Source: Myxococcales bacterium (lineage in GTDB: Bacteria; Myxococcota_A; Polyangia; Polyangiales; JADJMO01). Taken from it: 7,915 bases of DNA. The notes beneath the pieces are model-generated. The model was not told where the DNA came from. It saw only the letters and a program-made list of their open reading frames with translations, and did not search any database. Where the stretch lies: NCBI GenBank assembly GCA_021783935.1, contig JAJXTK010000291.1, positions 1-7,915 of the forward strand, read 5' to 3'. This document shows positions 1 to 5,820 of this stretch, in pieces. Position 1 is the stretch's first letter, and every line of letters begins with the position of its first letter. A program made the position numbers and the translations under genes.

Positions 1-246
1 CATCGTGAGCGCCTTCGCGACGCGCGCCAGGCCGACGATGTCGCTCTTGAGCTCCGCGAGCGACGACGAGTCGCGCATGCCGGCGAGCAAGCCGATCTGA
101 TGGTCGACGAGCAGCATGATGCTGTTCGCAGCCGTGGGCTTGTCGTAGACGAATCGGGACGCCTTGCGCGCGTCGTCCGCCGAGGTGCGCGTCGCCAAGG
201 GCCTGTCGGTGGTCGGGCTGACGATGTCTGCGGATCGGCTCGCCAT
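1..246 (-). CDS. isochorismatase-family (YcaC-like) hydrolase, N-terminal part
   Basis: The gene runs off the left edge; 82 N-terminal residues are visible. After a roughly 40-residue polar leader, the sequence LLVDHQIGLLAG (about residues 45-56) matches the first strand of cysteine hydrolases of the isochorismatase/nicotinamidase superfamily, with Asp48 as the expected catalytic aspartate. The following LKSDIVGLARVAKAL resembles the helix of YcaC-type members, usually proteins of about 200 residues that hydrolyse small amides or esters of unknown identity. The catalytic Lys and Cys lie outside the window. The ATG at 244-246 is supported by a GGAGGGG ribosome-binding site (complement of 250-256). 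The leader is longer than in typical YcaC proteins. Family assignment is fairly sure; the substrate cannot be stated. Confidence 0.75.
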   Translation of the reverse strand, partial: MASRSADIVSPTTDRPLATRTSADDARKASRFVYDKPTAANSIMLLVDHQIGLLAGMRDSSSLAELKSDIVGLARVAKALTM

Positions 247-535
247 GGTCCCCTCCGTTCGCGCCGCAGTCTATCTGCTTGGCAAACGGCCGTACGGGGT
301 CCTTCGTCCCTCCAAGGAGCGCGGCGGGAGCCTCAGTCTTGCCGGTGACGGACCCGCACCGTCCGGCGTTCCGCCGCATGCTGCAAGACGCGCTCCGCCC
401 AGAGAGCGCACATCGTCGCGCCTGGCAGTTCTTCGAAATCTTCGAATCACTGCGGGCGAGCCAGCGTGGCTCCGGAGGCAGGGCTCGGGCGCGCCACTTC
501 GCCCACGAGATCAAATGGCTCAATAGGTGTCTGCC
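247..535. other. intergenic stretch with unassigned coding-like segment
   Basis: Apart from the ribosome-binding site of the minus-strand hydrolase at its left end, I see no complete gene here. From about 345 to 525 the plus strand has an open frame with moderately G/C-rich third positions, reading through a hydrophobic/acidic stretch (AWQFFEIFESL) and a basic stretch. It has no proper start with a ribosome-binding site and no family I recognise. It may be a relic of a lost gene or chance. Two TTCGAA palindromes lie 9 bp apart (432-437 and 441-446). Confidence 0.2.
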
Positions 536-1114
536 TCATCGGCAACCTGCGGGGTGGCGAGCGTCGCGTGAGTGCCGGAAATCACGTGCGCCGCCGCTGT
601 TGACCAGCCGGTCACGGTGCGCGGCGTTCGTGTCGGCGTCGCGCAAGAGGCGGTAATCCTGCGCCGCCTGCCACGCGGTCGCGAACGAGCACGAGGCCTT
701 CCGCGCGATCTCGGCGATCGACAGATCGGGCGCGCGCTCGAGCGCGGTCCACACGTCGGCGCGAAACGACGGGCCCATCAGCACGCGGCATCGGTAGCCC
801 GCGTGACGTCGAACCAGCACCTCCGGCGAGAGCACGTCCTCGCGGCGATCTCGGAGCGTGCCCTTCGGCACTCGCGCCGACGGGACGCGCAGCATCAGCC
901 GATGCGTTCCCCAGTTCGCGAAGTGCATGTGCGCATCGAAGTACCGCTCGACGAGCTTCGCGGGGTCGGCCTTCAGATCTCCCCACTGGTACTCGTTCCA
1001 GAAACGCGTCGGCGTGATCTCCGCGCGCGTGGAGATCGTCCGGAGCTCCGCGATCTGCTTCGGCGTGAGCGGTCGGTCGAGCGCGACGAACTCGTAGCAC
1101 TGGTACTCGCTCAT
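536..1114 (-). CDS. uncharacterised protein, probably chimeric or degraded, with C-terminal HTH-like segment
   Basis: A 192-residue frame starts at the ATG complementary to 1112-1114. The open frame extends upstream, but this Met is where a conserved-looking protein begins. Residues 1-77 (start MSEYQCYEF, then ITPTRFWNEYQWGDL and YFDAHMHFANWGTHRLMLR) resemble the N-terminus of an uncharacterised bacterial family that I recall as much longer. From about residue 85 the character changes. Residues 116-158 (FRADVWTALE, IAEIARKASCSFATAWQ) look like a winged-helix or HTH segment of the kind in AbiEi-like antitoxins. The last 30 residues look like run-on sequence. The reading is therefore a fusion or deletion product of two unrelated genes. 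The ribosome-binding site is weak. Function unknown; it could be a pseudogene. Confidence 0.45.
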   Translation of the reverse strand: MSEYQCYEFVALDRPLTPKQIAELRTISTRAEITPTRFWNEYQWGDLKADPAKLVERYFDAHMHFANWGTHRLMLRVPSARVPKGTLRDRREDVLSPEVLVRRHAGYRCRVLMGPSFRADVWTALERAPDLSIAEIARKASCSFATAWQAAQDYRLLRDADTNAAHRDRLVNSGGARDFRHSRDARHPAGCR

Positions 1115-1484
1115 CGAAGGTTCGTGGAGTTCTTCGCGAAGGACGCGAGGCCGCTTGTCGGGCACGACAGCGGCGCGAAGCGCGCTCTCCTCGCGCGCGC
1201 GATCGGCGCTTGGTTTGACCTCGCCGCCGTCGCGGCGGGCCTCGGTGAGGTATCGATCCCGGAGCGCGCCTTCAGTGCCGGCCTCGCACTCGCAGGCCAC
1301 ATCCGCGCGGCACTGCTCGTTGAGAACCTCGGTGCGTTCTGCGACCTGCACGCTCTCGACGGGTGGCTCCTTCCGACCGGTCCGCGCACGCCACGACGTC
1401 GGCTCTCGAATCTGGGCAGCTGCGGCCGCGATGGGCATGGCCGAGCCAGCACCGGTGCGCCTCCTCGGGCCCGCAGCGCCCTGT
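1115..1484. other. 370-bp stretch without a confident gene
   Basis: This lies between the divergent gene starting at 1114 and the repeats upstream of the antitoxin. Frames are open on both strands in the same codon register, so openness alone says little. One plus-strand frame reads continuously through about 1120-1400 and includes ALLVENLGAF, which loosely resembles the E-N-L stretch of Toprim domains in JetD/DUF2220-type proteins. It lacks a start, a ribosome-binding site and the rest of the fold. I treat it as possible gene debris at best. Confidence 0.2.
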
Positions 1485-1523
1485 GGTTGCGTTAGCGTCG
1501 TTAGAGGTTGCGTCTGCGTCGTT
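1485..1523 (+). promoter_or_regulatory. tandem 18-bp direct repeats, candidate operator of the antitoxin-toxin operon
   Basis: GGTTGCGTTAGCGTCGTT (1485-1502) is followed by GGTTGCGTCTGCGTCGTT (1506-1523). They match at 16 of 18 positions and are offset by 21 bp, about two helical turns, so bound proteins would sit on one face of the DNA. The second copy ends 30 bp before the antitoxin ATG. Toxin-antitoxin operons are usually autorepressed by the antitoxin at repeats in this position. The repeats are seen directly; binding by the downstream protein is inferred. I cannot place -35/-10 boxes with confidence. Confidence 0.5.
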
Positions 1524-1553
1524 TGTGGATACCCTGACGCATGGGAGCCCGCC

Positions 1554-2048
1554 ATGAACGCCGCTCACGCAATCGAGGACCAAATCCGCCGCATGGCGCC
1601 CGTTGCGGCGCCGCCTGAGCAACAGGCGCAGGTCGTGGCGCTGTCGAAGGCGCTCGAAGGGATGGCGCATCCGCCGAGGCGTCGCGCGCCCAAGTGCCGC
1701 CTGGTCGGGCCGAACGGTGAGGCCGTCGAGCTGCCGGAGTCGGTCTTCTACGTGCTCGAGCGCGTGGCCGAAGTGCTCGCGCGCGGTGACTCGATCACCG
1801 TCGTTCCGGTCGGGCGAGAGGTGACCACGCAGCAGGCGGCGGACTTGCTGAACGTCTCGCGGCAGTACCTCGTGCGGCTGCTCGACGAAGGCCGATTGCC
1901 GTTCCGGAAGGTCGGCAAGCACCGCCGCGTGCGCATCGAGGACGTGCTCTCGTACAAGGCGACGCGCGACAAGGATCGGCGCGCCGGGCTGCGTGAGCTC
2001 TCGCGCCTGACAGAAGATCTGGGCGGGTACGACGTCGAGCTGAAGTAG
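1554..2048 (+). CDS. excisionase-type HTH antitoxin of a PIN-domain toxin-antitoxin pair
   Basis: This is a 164-residue protein. Residues about 90-137 (VTTQQAADLLNVSRQYLVRLLDEGRLPFRKVGKHRRVRIEDVL, in segments) form a classic excisionase/MerR-like HTH: a helix-turn-helix, then the GRLPFRKVGKHRR wing and an acidic-hydrophobic helix. The N-terminal 85 residues are probably helical; the C-terminal tail (about 138-164) is charged and is likely the toxin-binding part. ATG 1554 is chosen over upstream in-frame starts because GGGAG (1543-1547) lies 6 nt before it and the upstream frame looks non-coding. The gene is followed after 15 nt by a PIN-domain gene, the usual order for this type. It probably binds the direct repeats at 1485-1523. 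Since the toxin is truncated, it may now serve only as a transcriptional regulator of the operon. Confidence 0.8.
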   Translation: MNAAHAIEDQIRRMAPVAAPPEQQAQVVALSKALEGMAHPPRRRAPKCRLVGPNGEAVELPESVFYVLERVAEVLARGDSITVVPVGREVTTQQAADLLNVSRQYLVRLLDEGRLPFRKVGKHRRVRIEDVLSYKATRDKDRRAGLRELSRLTEDLGGYDVELK

Positions 2049-2063
2049 GCTCCCGCGCCCTGC

Positions 2064-2309
2064 ATGGTCCCGGCTCCGTTCGTCGTCGTGCTCGACGCCA
2101 ACGTGCTGTTCCCGTTCACGCTGCGCGACACGCTCCTCCGCGCTGCGGCAGCCGGGCTCTATCAGGTGCGCTGGTCGCCGATGATCCTCGACGAAATGGA
2201 GCGCAACCTCGTGTCGACCGGCACGCTCGACGCGCCCAAGGCCGCGCGGCTGCGAGAAGTGATGGTCGTCGCCTGCGTGCGCGCGCACGTGGAGGCGCGA
2301 ACGCCATGA
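2064..2309 (+). pseudogene. truncated PIN-domain (VapC-like) toxin
   Basis: The 81 residues open with FVVVLDANVLFPFTLRD, the first strand of PIN ribonucleases of the larger VapC-like family partnered by excisionase-type antitoxins. Asp11 and Glu44 (in ILDEMERNL) are two of the expected metal-binding acids. Members of this family usually run to about 180-200 residues and carry a distal segment with a DRHVLAAA-type motif and a further Asp. All of that is missing: the frame ends at TGA 2307-2309 after an aberrant tail (VRAHVEARTP). Nuclease activity is therefore unlikely. The stop overlaps the next ATG (ATGA at 2306-2309), which could couple translation. It sits 15 nt after the antitoxin and has no clear ribosome-binding site of its own. 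A stable truncated protein with a new role cannot be excluded. Confidence 0.75.
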
Positions 2310-3802
2310 CCAACGACTGGTGCGCGTCCCTCGGGATCGAGTGCCCACGCCTCGAGGCCGTCGTGTCCCATCCCGAGGCGAACACGTACGCGCTCCTGCT
2401 CGTCGCGCTCCTCGAGCGCGGGGAGCCGATGACCCTGGCGGAGGTCGCCGCGCGGTTCGCCCGCGCCGGCGTCGCCAACGAATCGCGCGCGCTGCTCTCG
2501 CTCCAGCGCTGCAAACCCGCGCGGCCACCCGTCTACCGTGATGGCGATCGCTACCAGCTCGACCCGCACGACGACGATCTCGACCTGTGGGCGTTCCGGC
2601 TTGGGCTCAGGCCTCCGAAGGTCGCGTCTCCGCCTTCGCCGCCGGTACCGGAGCTTCCCGCGCCGGCCAACGACGTCGCGCTCACGCCGTCCGATCTGGA
2701 TCTTGCGTTCAAAGACGCAGGGCTCACGAGCTGGTCTGCGCAGCGATTGGCGGTCGCCGTTCTCGATGCGAACGGCGGTCCGATGCTGCCGAGCGACGTC
2801 GTCGCAGCGGTCCACGCGCGCACGCGCCATCACGTGCTCCGCGAGACCTCGGTCGGTTTCGGGCGACGCGGCAGCGCGATCTCCGTCCTGCCCGACGGGC
2901 GATGGGCGATCGGGCCCGATTCGATCGACGCCGTCGCCGCGGCACGCGCCGCGGTGCGCGAACGCGTCGCCCTTGCACGTCGCCACGCGGCGATGCGACC
3001 GACGGAGGCGAGCATCGCGGAGGCGCGCGCAGAGTATGAACGCCGGCGCGCGGACCACGCGGCCGAGCTCGCGCGGCTCTCGCGTGCGCTGATCGTCGCG
3101 TTTCCGAAGGCACGCCCCGAGATGGTGGCGTTGCTCGACGTCGCCGAACGCTCGATCACGACGTTTGCGCGTTCCGAATTCGACGAGCTCCGGCGGACGC
3201 TCGGCCGCTACGACGTCCTCGGCGCCATGGACGTTCGCGCGCTGCTGCGTTCCCTCGACGTCGATCCCGGCGAGCGCCGGCTTGCCGAGCTCGGTCCCGC
3301 GCAGAAGACGATGCAGCTGAGTCGCCGCGGACGGACGCTCAAGATCACGACGTCGATGCTGGTCCAGGGCTCCTGCGGGATCTCCAAGCCGTTCGGCGAT
3401 GAGAAGCTCCTCGCGGACTACCTCGCCGCAGGTGAGCTCACGAAGCTGCGGCGACGCATCGAATCCGATGTGAAGTCGCTCTATGCGCTGCACGAATTCG
3501 GCAGGCTCCACGGGGGAGTTCGACTCCGGTGGGGCTTCCTCGACGAGTGGATGGCCGCGCCCTGGGTCCATCGAGACGAGGCCAGACTCGTCGACCTGAA
3601 GAACGCTGCGCTCGAGACGCGCACCCCGCTGGAGATCGTGACCGGAACGGCGCCTGGATGGGCCGAGCCCTGGTCGCGTGCCCGCGTGGCCTTCGTCCAG
3701 CGCCATCCATCCGGATACGGCACGCTCCTGTTCGACGCGGCCGGGGAGCTGATCGACGAGGCCGAGATCCAGCTCGCGCGGCTCACGCGACCCGCGCATT
3801 GA
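2306..3802 (+). CDS. 498-residue uncharacterised protein with predicted winged-helix-like segments
   Basis: I do not recognise a named family. Visible structure: residues 1-105 contain a compact segment (MTLAEVAARFARAGV, then LLSLQRCKPARPPVYRDGD) that looks like a winged-helix domain, followed by a Pro/Ala-rich linker (about 104-122). A second DNA-binding-like segment (about 127-205, with VLDANGGPMLPSDVVAAVHAR and a small beta wing ending LPDGRWAIGP) resembles HARE-HTH-type domains. Residues 206-300 are long charged helices, possibly coiled coil. A C-terminal globular region (about 330-498) has ETRTPLEIVTGTAPGWAEPW and RHPSGYGTLLFDAAGELIDEAEIQLARL. There is no signal peptide or membrane segment. 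The start is supported by GGAGG (2291-2295) 10 nt upstream, inside the toxin remnant, and by the ATGA overlap. Codon use is typical of the window. It is probably co-transcribed with the antitoxin; a nucleic-acid-related role is an inference from the domain impressions only. Confidence 0.7.
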   Translation: MTNDWCASLGIECPRLEAVVSHPEANTYALLLVALLERGEPMTLAEVAARFARAGVANESRALLSLQRCKPARPPVYRDGDRYQLDPHDDDLDLWAFRLGLRPPKVASPPSPPVPELPAPANDVALTPSDLDLAFKDAGLTSWSAQRLAVAVLDANGGPMLPSDVVAAVHARTRHHVLRETSVGFGRRGSAISVLPDGRWAIGPDSIDAVAAARAAVRERVALARRHAAMRPTEASIAEARAEYERRRADHAAELARLSRALIVAFPKARPEMVALLDVAERSITTFARSEFDELRRTLGRYDVLGAMDVRALLRSLDVDPGERRLAELGPAQKTMQLSRRGRTLKITTSMLVQGSCGISKPFGDEKLLADYLAAGELTKLRRRIESDVKSLYALHEFGRLHGGVRLRWGFLDEWMAAPWVHRDEARLVDLKNAALETRTPLEIVTGTAPGWAEPWSRARVAFVQRHPSGYGTLLFDAAGELIDEAEIQLARLTRPAH

Positions 3803-3842
3803 GAAGGCGTGCGGTACTGCAGCCGGGTGGCTTCCTCCCGCG

Positions 3843-3878
3843 GACGGCCGGAGTCCAGCGTGCTGGACGGAGGCCGTC
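3843..3878. repeat. 36-nt two-tier palindrome with symmetric GGA/GGA internal loop
   Basis: Outer arms GACGGCC (3843-3849) and GGCCGTC (3872-3878) and inner arms GTCCAGC (3853-3859) and GCTGGAC (3862-3868) pair perfectly. They are separated by GGA on both sides (3850-3852, 3869-3871) and closed by a 2-nt GT loop. It begins 40 nt after the stop of the 498-residue gene. It could be a terminator-like RNA hairpin (no U-tract), an RNA-processing signal, or a REP-type mobile palindrome. Only one copy was seen in this window. Confidence 0.55.
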
Positions 3879-3904
3879 GGCCGCCGAGCCCTGCCCAAAA
3901 TGCA

Positions 3905-3932
3905 GAAGGCCGACTCGCGAGAGTCGGCCTTC
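3905..3932. terminator. 12-bp perfect hairpin, likely transcription terminator
   Basis: GAAGGCCGACTC (3905-3916) and GAGTCGGCCTTC (3921-3932) form a perfect 12-bp stem with a GCGA tetraloop. TGCA flanks both sides (3901-3904, 3935-3938). On the plus strand no U-run follows; on the minus strand a short T-run (complement of AAAA at 3898-3901) follows close by. It sits 102 nt after the stop at 3802, in a gene-free stretch, so it most likely ends that transcript or insulates both directions. Confidence 0.6.
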
Positions 3933-4392
3933 CCTGCAAGAGCTCCCCGTACGACGCCGAAGGCGAACGGATCTTTGTGGGCGCTCTTAAGACGCTTGAA
4001 CAACTTCGCGCAGAGAATCTCGGAAAGAGCGGCTAGCGCGGCGCGCGAGTGGGGCCGTTCGCAACGCGCCGCGCCTTGGCGGCTGCCCCTTCATCGCCCG
4101 AAGCGCCAGTGCGTTCGCCGCGTCGACAGTGCCGCAGGCGCGCCGAACGCGCACCGCGCTAAAGCGCGATGAAGATCGGCTCGGAGGCGCACGCGAGGCC
4201 CAAGCGCTTACGCTGGCCCCGCTTCACGACGTGCGTAATCCAGCTCGGCGCAGACCTCGTCGTAGAGCTTCTCCCGCCTGACGCTCATCGTTCGATGCTG
4301 CGTCCGCACCGAGCAGAACGAGGCGCGACCGCCCGCCACCGAGCGCCCTGTTGGCTCCTCCCTTGCACCGCATGCGTGCCGAGGAGCGCGCC
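3933..4392. other. gene-poor stretch upstream of the universal stress protein
   Basis: I find no convincing complete gene. Contents: a small CGCGCT-AA-AGCGCG palindrome (4155-4168), a possible 26-codon minus-strand gene remnant (4208-4288, listed separately), and the leader of the stress-protein gene with GAGGAG at 4381-4386. No clear sigma-70 promoter could be placed. The plus-strand frame ending near 4036 lacks a ribosome-binding site and a recognisable product. Confidence 0.35.
4208..4288 (-). pseudogene. possible 26-codon gene remnant
   Basis: The minus strand reads MSVRREKLYDEVCAELDYARREAGPA in segments from the ATG complementary to 4286-4288 to TAA at 4208-4210. The start REKLYDEVCAE resembles a short conserved motif, REELYEEVWAEPMT-like, that I recall from various uncharacterised bacterial proteins, but the resemblance stops after about 10 residues. 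It has no good ribosome-binding site. It may be a decayed fragment or chance. Confidence 0.2.
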
Positions 4393-4848
4393 ATGAAGAT
4401 CCTCTTGGCCATCGATGGCTCAGCCCACTCGGACGAGGCCGTGCAGACCGTTGTGGCGCGGCCGTGGCCACCCGAGACGATCGTGCGCGTCCTCTCGGTC
4501 GTTCAGCACCTTCGCGTGCCGCCGCCGCCCGGACCGGCCTGGGCGGGGGGACCAGGTGCGCCTGCGGACGAGCACCTCAGGACCCACGCCGCGATCGTCG
4601 TCCAGGCCGCCACCGAGATCCTTCGTGCGCATGGCCTCGCGACCGAGACGCTGGTCCGCACGGGGGACGCGCGCGCCGAGATCATCGACGCCGCGAACGA
4701 ATGGCCGGCGGACCTCATCGTCGTGGGCTCGCGGGGGCTCACCGGGATCAAGCGCTGGCTCCTCGGCAGCGTCGCGCAGTTCGTGGTTGCGCACGCTCAG
4801 TGTTCGGTAGAGGTCGTGCACAAGCGGGAGGTCGGGCGGGTCGCGTAG
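4393..4848 (+). CDS. universal stress protein (UspA family), ATP-binding type
   Basis: This 151-residue protein has the usual length of a single-domain Usp. It opens with MKILLAIDGSAHSDEAV, the first strand and the Asp that contacts nucleotide in this fold. The central LVRTGDARAEIIDAANEWPADLIVVGSRG is typical (read in segments). The ATP-binding signature G-2x-G-9x-G-(S/T) is intact: Gly112, Gly115, Gly125, Ser126. A Pro-rich loop (about 42-58) replaces the usual segment between strand 2 and helix 2. The start is set by GAGGAG at 4381-4386, 6 nt before ATG. It is cytosolic; such proteins bind ATP, often dimerise and help survival under stress, but the partner is not predictable here. It ends 76 nt before arsR, in the same direction; co-transcription is possible but not shown. 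Confidence 0.9.
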   Translation: MKILLAIDGSAHSDEAVQTVVARPWPPETIVRVLSVVQHLRVPPPPGPAWAGGPGAPADEHLRTHAAIVVQAATEILRAHGLATETLVRTGDARAEIIDAANEWPADLIVVGSRGLTGIKRWLLGSVAQFVVAHAQCSVEVVHKREVGRVA

Positions 4849-4910
4849 AACGGCCGGCCGACGGACCGAGCGCCCGGCCCGGCGGGATGCACGTCGTCGC
4901 TGCGCGTGTT

Positions 4911-4926
4911 ATCGTTCAAGGACGAT
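4911..4926. promoter_or_regulatory. candidate ArsR operator, ATCG-N8-CGAT
   Basis: An inverted repeat (ATCGT-N6-ACGAT, 5-bp arms) overlaps the start codon and the AAGGA ribosome-binding site (4918-4922) of arsR. ArsR-family repressors bind short interrupted palindromes near their own promoters, so autorepression here is plausible. The same ATCG-N8-CGAT form recurs before arsD (5281-5296). The palindrome is short and binding is inferred only. Confidence 0.3.
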
Positions 4927-5266
4927 GAAAGCCGATCCCGCCGCCTGTTGCCCGCCCCCCGCGGCCGGCAAGCCCGACCTCCGGCCCATCGAGGGCGCCG
5001 AAGCCGACGAGGAGCTCGCCACGCTCTGCAAGGCGATCGGGCACCCCGCGCGCGTGCAGATCCTCCGCATCCTCGTGGCGAAAGAGTCCTGCATCTGCGG
5101 CGACATTGTCGACGAGCTCCCGCTCGCGCAGTCGACCGTGTCGCAGCACCTCAAGGTCCTCAAGGAGGCCGGGCTCATCCGCGGCGACGTCGATGGTCCG
5201 CGCGTCTGCTACTGCATCGAGCCGCGCACGCTGCGGCGCCTGAAGGCCCTCATCGGCGGGCTCTGA
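4925..5266 (+). CDS. arsR: ArsR/SmtB-family metalloregulator
   Basis: This 113-residue winged-helix repressor has the expected length. The core runs ELATLCKAIGHPARVQILRILV (about 30-51), then the recognition segment LPLAQSTVSQHLKVLKEAGLI (65-85, read in segments) and the wing DVDGPRVCYCIEP. Cysteines are at 8, 9, 35, 56, 58, 95 and 97. Cys56-Ile-Cys58 sits just before the recognition helix, where classical ArsR carries its CVC As(III) site. The C95-Y-C97 pair in the wing and the N-terminal CC pair are additional possible ligands. In the absence of As(III)/Sb(III) it would repress the operon; metalloid binding releases DNA. ATG 4925 is preceded by AAGGA at a short 2-nt spacing. It is followed after 47 nt by arsD, its usual neighbour. 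Confidence 0.9.
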   Translation: MKADPAACCPPPAAGKPDLRPIEGAEADEELATLCKAIGHPARVQILRILVAKESCICGDIVDELPLAQSTVSQHLKVLKEAGLIRGDVDGPRVCYCIEPRTLRRLKALIGGL

Positions 5267-5280
5267 ACCGTCCCTCCGCC

Positions 5281-5296
5281 ATCGTCCATCACCGAT
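5281..5296. promoter_or_regulatory. possible second ATCG-N8-CGAT site, upstream of arsD
   Basis: ATCG (5281-5284) and CGAT (5293-5296) are spaced by 8 nt as in the arsR site, 17 nt before the arsD start, in the arsR-arsD gap. The half-sites are only 4 bp and common in such DNA, so this is a weak call that rests on position and equal spacing. Confidence 0.2.
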
Positions 5297-5313
5297 TCCA
5301 CCGAGGTTCCCCA

Positions 5314-5709
5314 ATGGCTACGATCCGCGTCTTCGATCCCGCCCTCTGCTGCTCCACCGGCGTCTGCGGCACGACCGTCGATCCCGACCTCGCGCGCTTC
5401 GCCGCGGATCTCGACTGGCTCCAGAAGCAGGGCGTCACCGTCGAGCGATTCAACCTCGCCCAGCAGCCGGGGGCGTTCGTCCAGCACGCCGCCGTGAACG
5501 CCGCGCTCACGGCCCGTGGCAACGATTGTCTGCCGATGGTGCTCCTCGACGAGCGCATCGCGGTGGAGGGCTCGTACCCGTCGCGCGAGACGCTCGCCGC
5601 GCTCGCCGGCGTCGTCGTGCGCAAGCTCGACGCCGCGCCGACTGCCTCGAGCGGCTGCTGCGGGTCGTCGAGCGGCGCCGCCGCGCCGAAGAAGACCAGC
5701 TGCTGCTGA
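5314..5709 (+). CDS. arsD: arsenic metallochaperone/regulator ArsD with Cys-pair tail
   Basis: This 131-residue protein begins IRVFDPALCCSTGVCG. Cys12, Cys13 and Cys18 correspond exactly to the As(III)-binding triad of ArsD. The body (VDPDLARFAADLDWL, GVTVERFNLAQQP, FVQHAAVNAAL, LPMVLLDERIAVEGSYPSRETL) matches the thioredoxin-like fold of the family. The tail carries two more pairs, Cys115-Cys116 and Cys130-Cys131, as in ArsD proteins with C-terminal vicinal cysteines. ArsD normally hands As(III) or Sb(III) to the ArsA ATPase of the efflux pump and can act as a weak repressor. No intact arsA follows; arsM does. GAGG (5303-5306) lies 7 nt before ATG. The tail has a near-copy at the end of the downstream methyltransferase. 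Confidence 0.93.
   Translation: MATIRVFDPALCCSTGVCGTTVDPDLARFAADLDWLQKQGVTVERFNLAQQPGAFVQHAAVNAALTARGNDCLPMVLLDERIAVEGSYPSRETLAALAGVVVRKLDAAPTASSGCCGSSSGAAAPKKTSCC
5647..5709 (+). repeat. copy 1 of the Cys-pair tail coding repeat (arsD end)
   Basis: Positions 5647-5670 match 6898-6921 at 22 of 24 bases, and 5689-5709 (through the stop codon) match 6943-6963 at 19 of 21. Both encode SGCCGSS and KK(T/S)xCC with differing linkers between. Identity at synonymous positions as well suggests a duplicated or converted segment and not only protein-level convergence. Confidence 0.6.
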
Positions 5710-5735
5710 GCGCTGTCGCACGATGGGGCCGATGA

Positions 5736-5772
5736 CGATTCTCTGCGTCCGTTCGGGGCGACCTGCGTCTTC
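5736..5772 (+). promoter_or_regulatory. candidate ECF-sigma promoter of arsM
   Basis: CTGCGTCC (5743-5750), a 15-nt spacer and CGTCTTC (5766-5772) are preceded by CGATT (5736-5740). The same arrangement with the same spacing occurs before the ECF sigma gene at 7142-7178. CGTC is a frequent -10 core of ECF promoters and the upstream box would be the -35. It lies 48 nt before the arsM ATG, leaving room for a leader with a ribosome-binding site. CGTCTTC is repeated in tandem (second copy 5772-5778). Recognition by the sigma factor in this window is inferred. Confidence 0.6.
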
Positions 5773-5820
5773 GTCTTCATCAAACGCGGACGGCTCCGCC
5801 GCCGCTTGTGGAGGTTTCCG

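Noticed and set aside
1155..1553. N-terminal extension of the antitoxin to an upstream start
   Set aside because: The extension is Ser/Arg/Ala-rich and non-conserved in appearance, crosses the direct repeats, and the ATG at 1554 has a good ribosome-binding site.
2162..4003. 613-codon minus-strand open frame
   Set aside because: It is antisense to the 498-residue gene and its neighbours, is rich in Arg/Ala with no domain, and has no ribosome-binding site; an expected by-product of GC-rich codon use.
4155..4168. CGCGCT-AA-AGCGCG palindrome as a terminator
   Set aside because: The stem is 6 bp with a 2-nt loop, no U-run, and no gene ends nearby.
5806..5820. Earlier in-frame TTG start for arsM
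   Set aside because: It would place the GGAGG ribosome-binding site inside the coding region; ATG 5821 has ideal spacing and gives a typical ArsM N-terminus.
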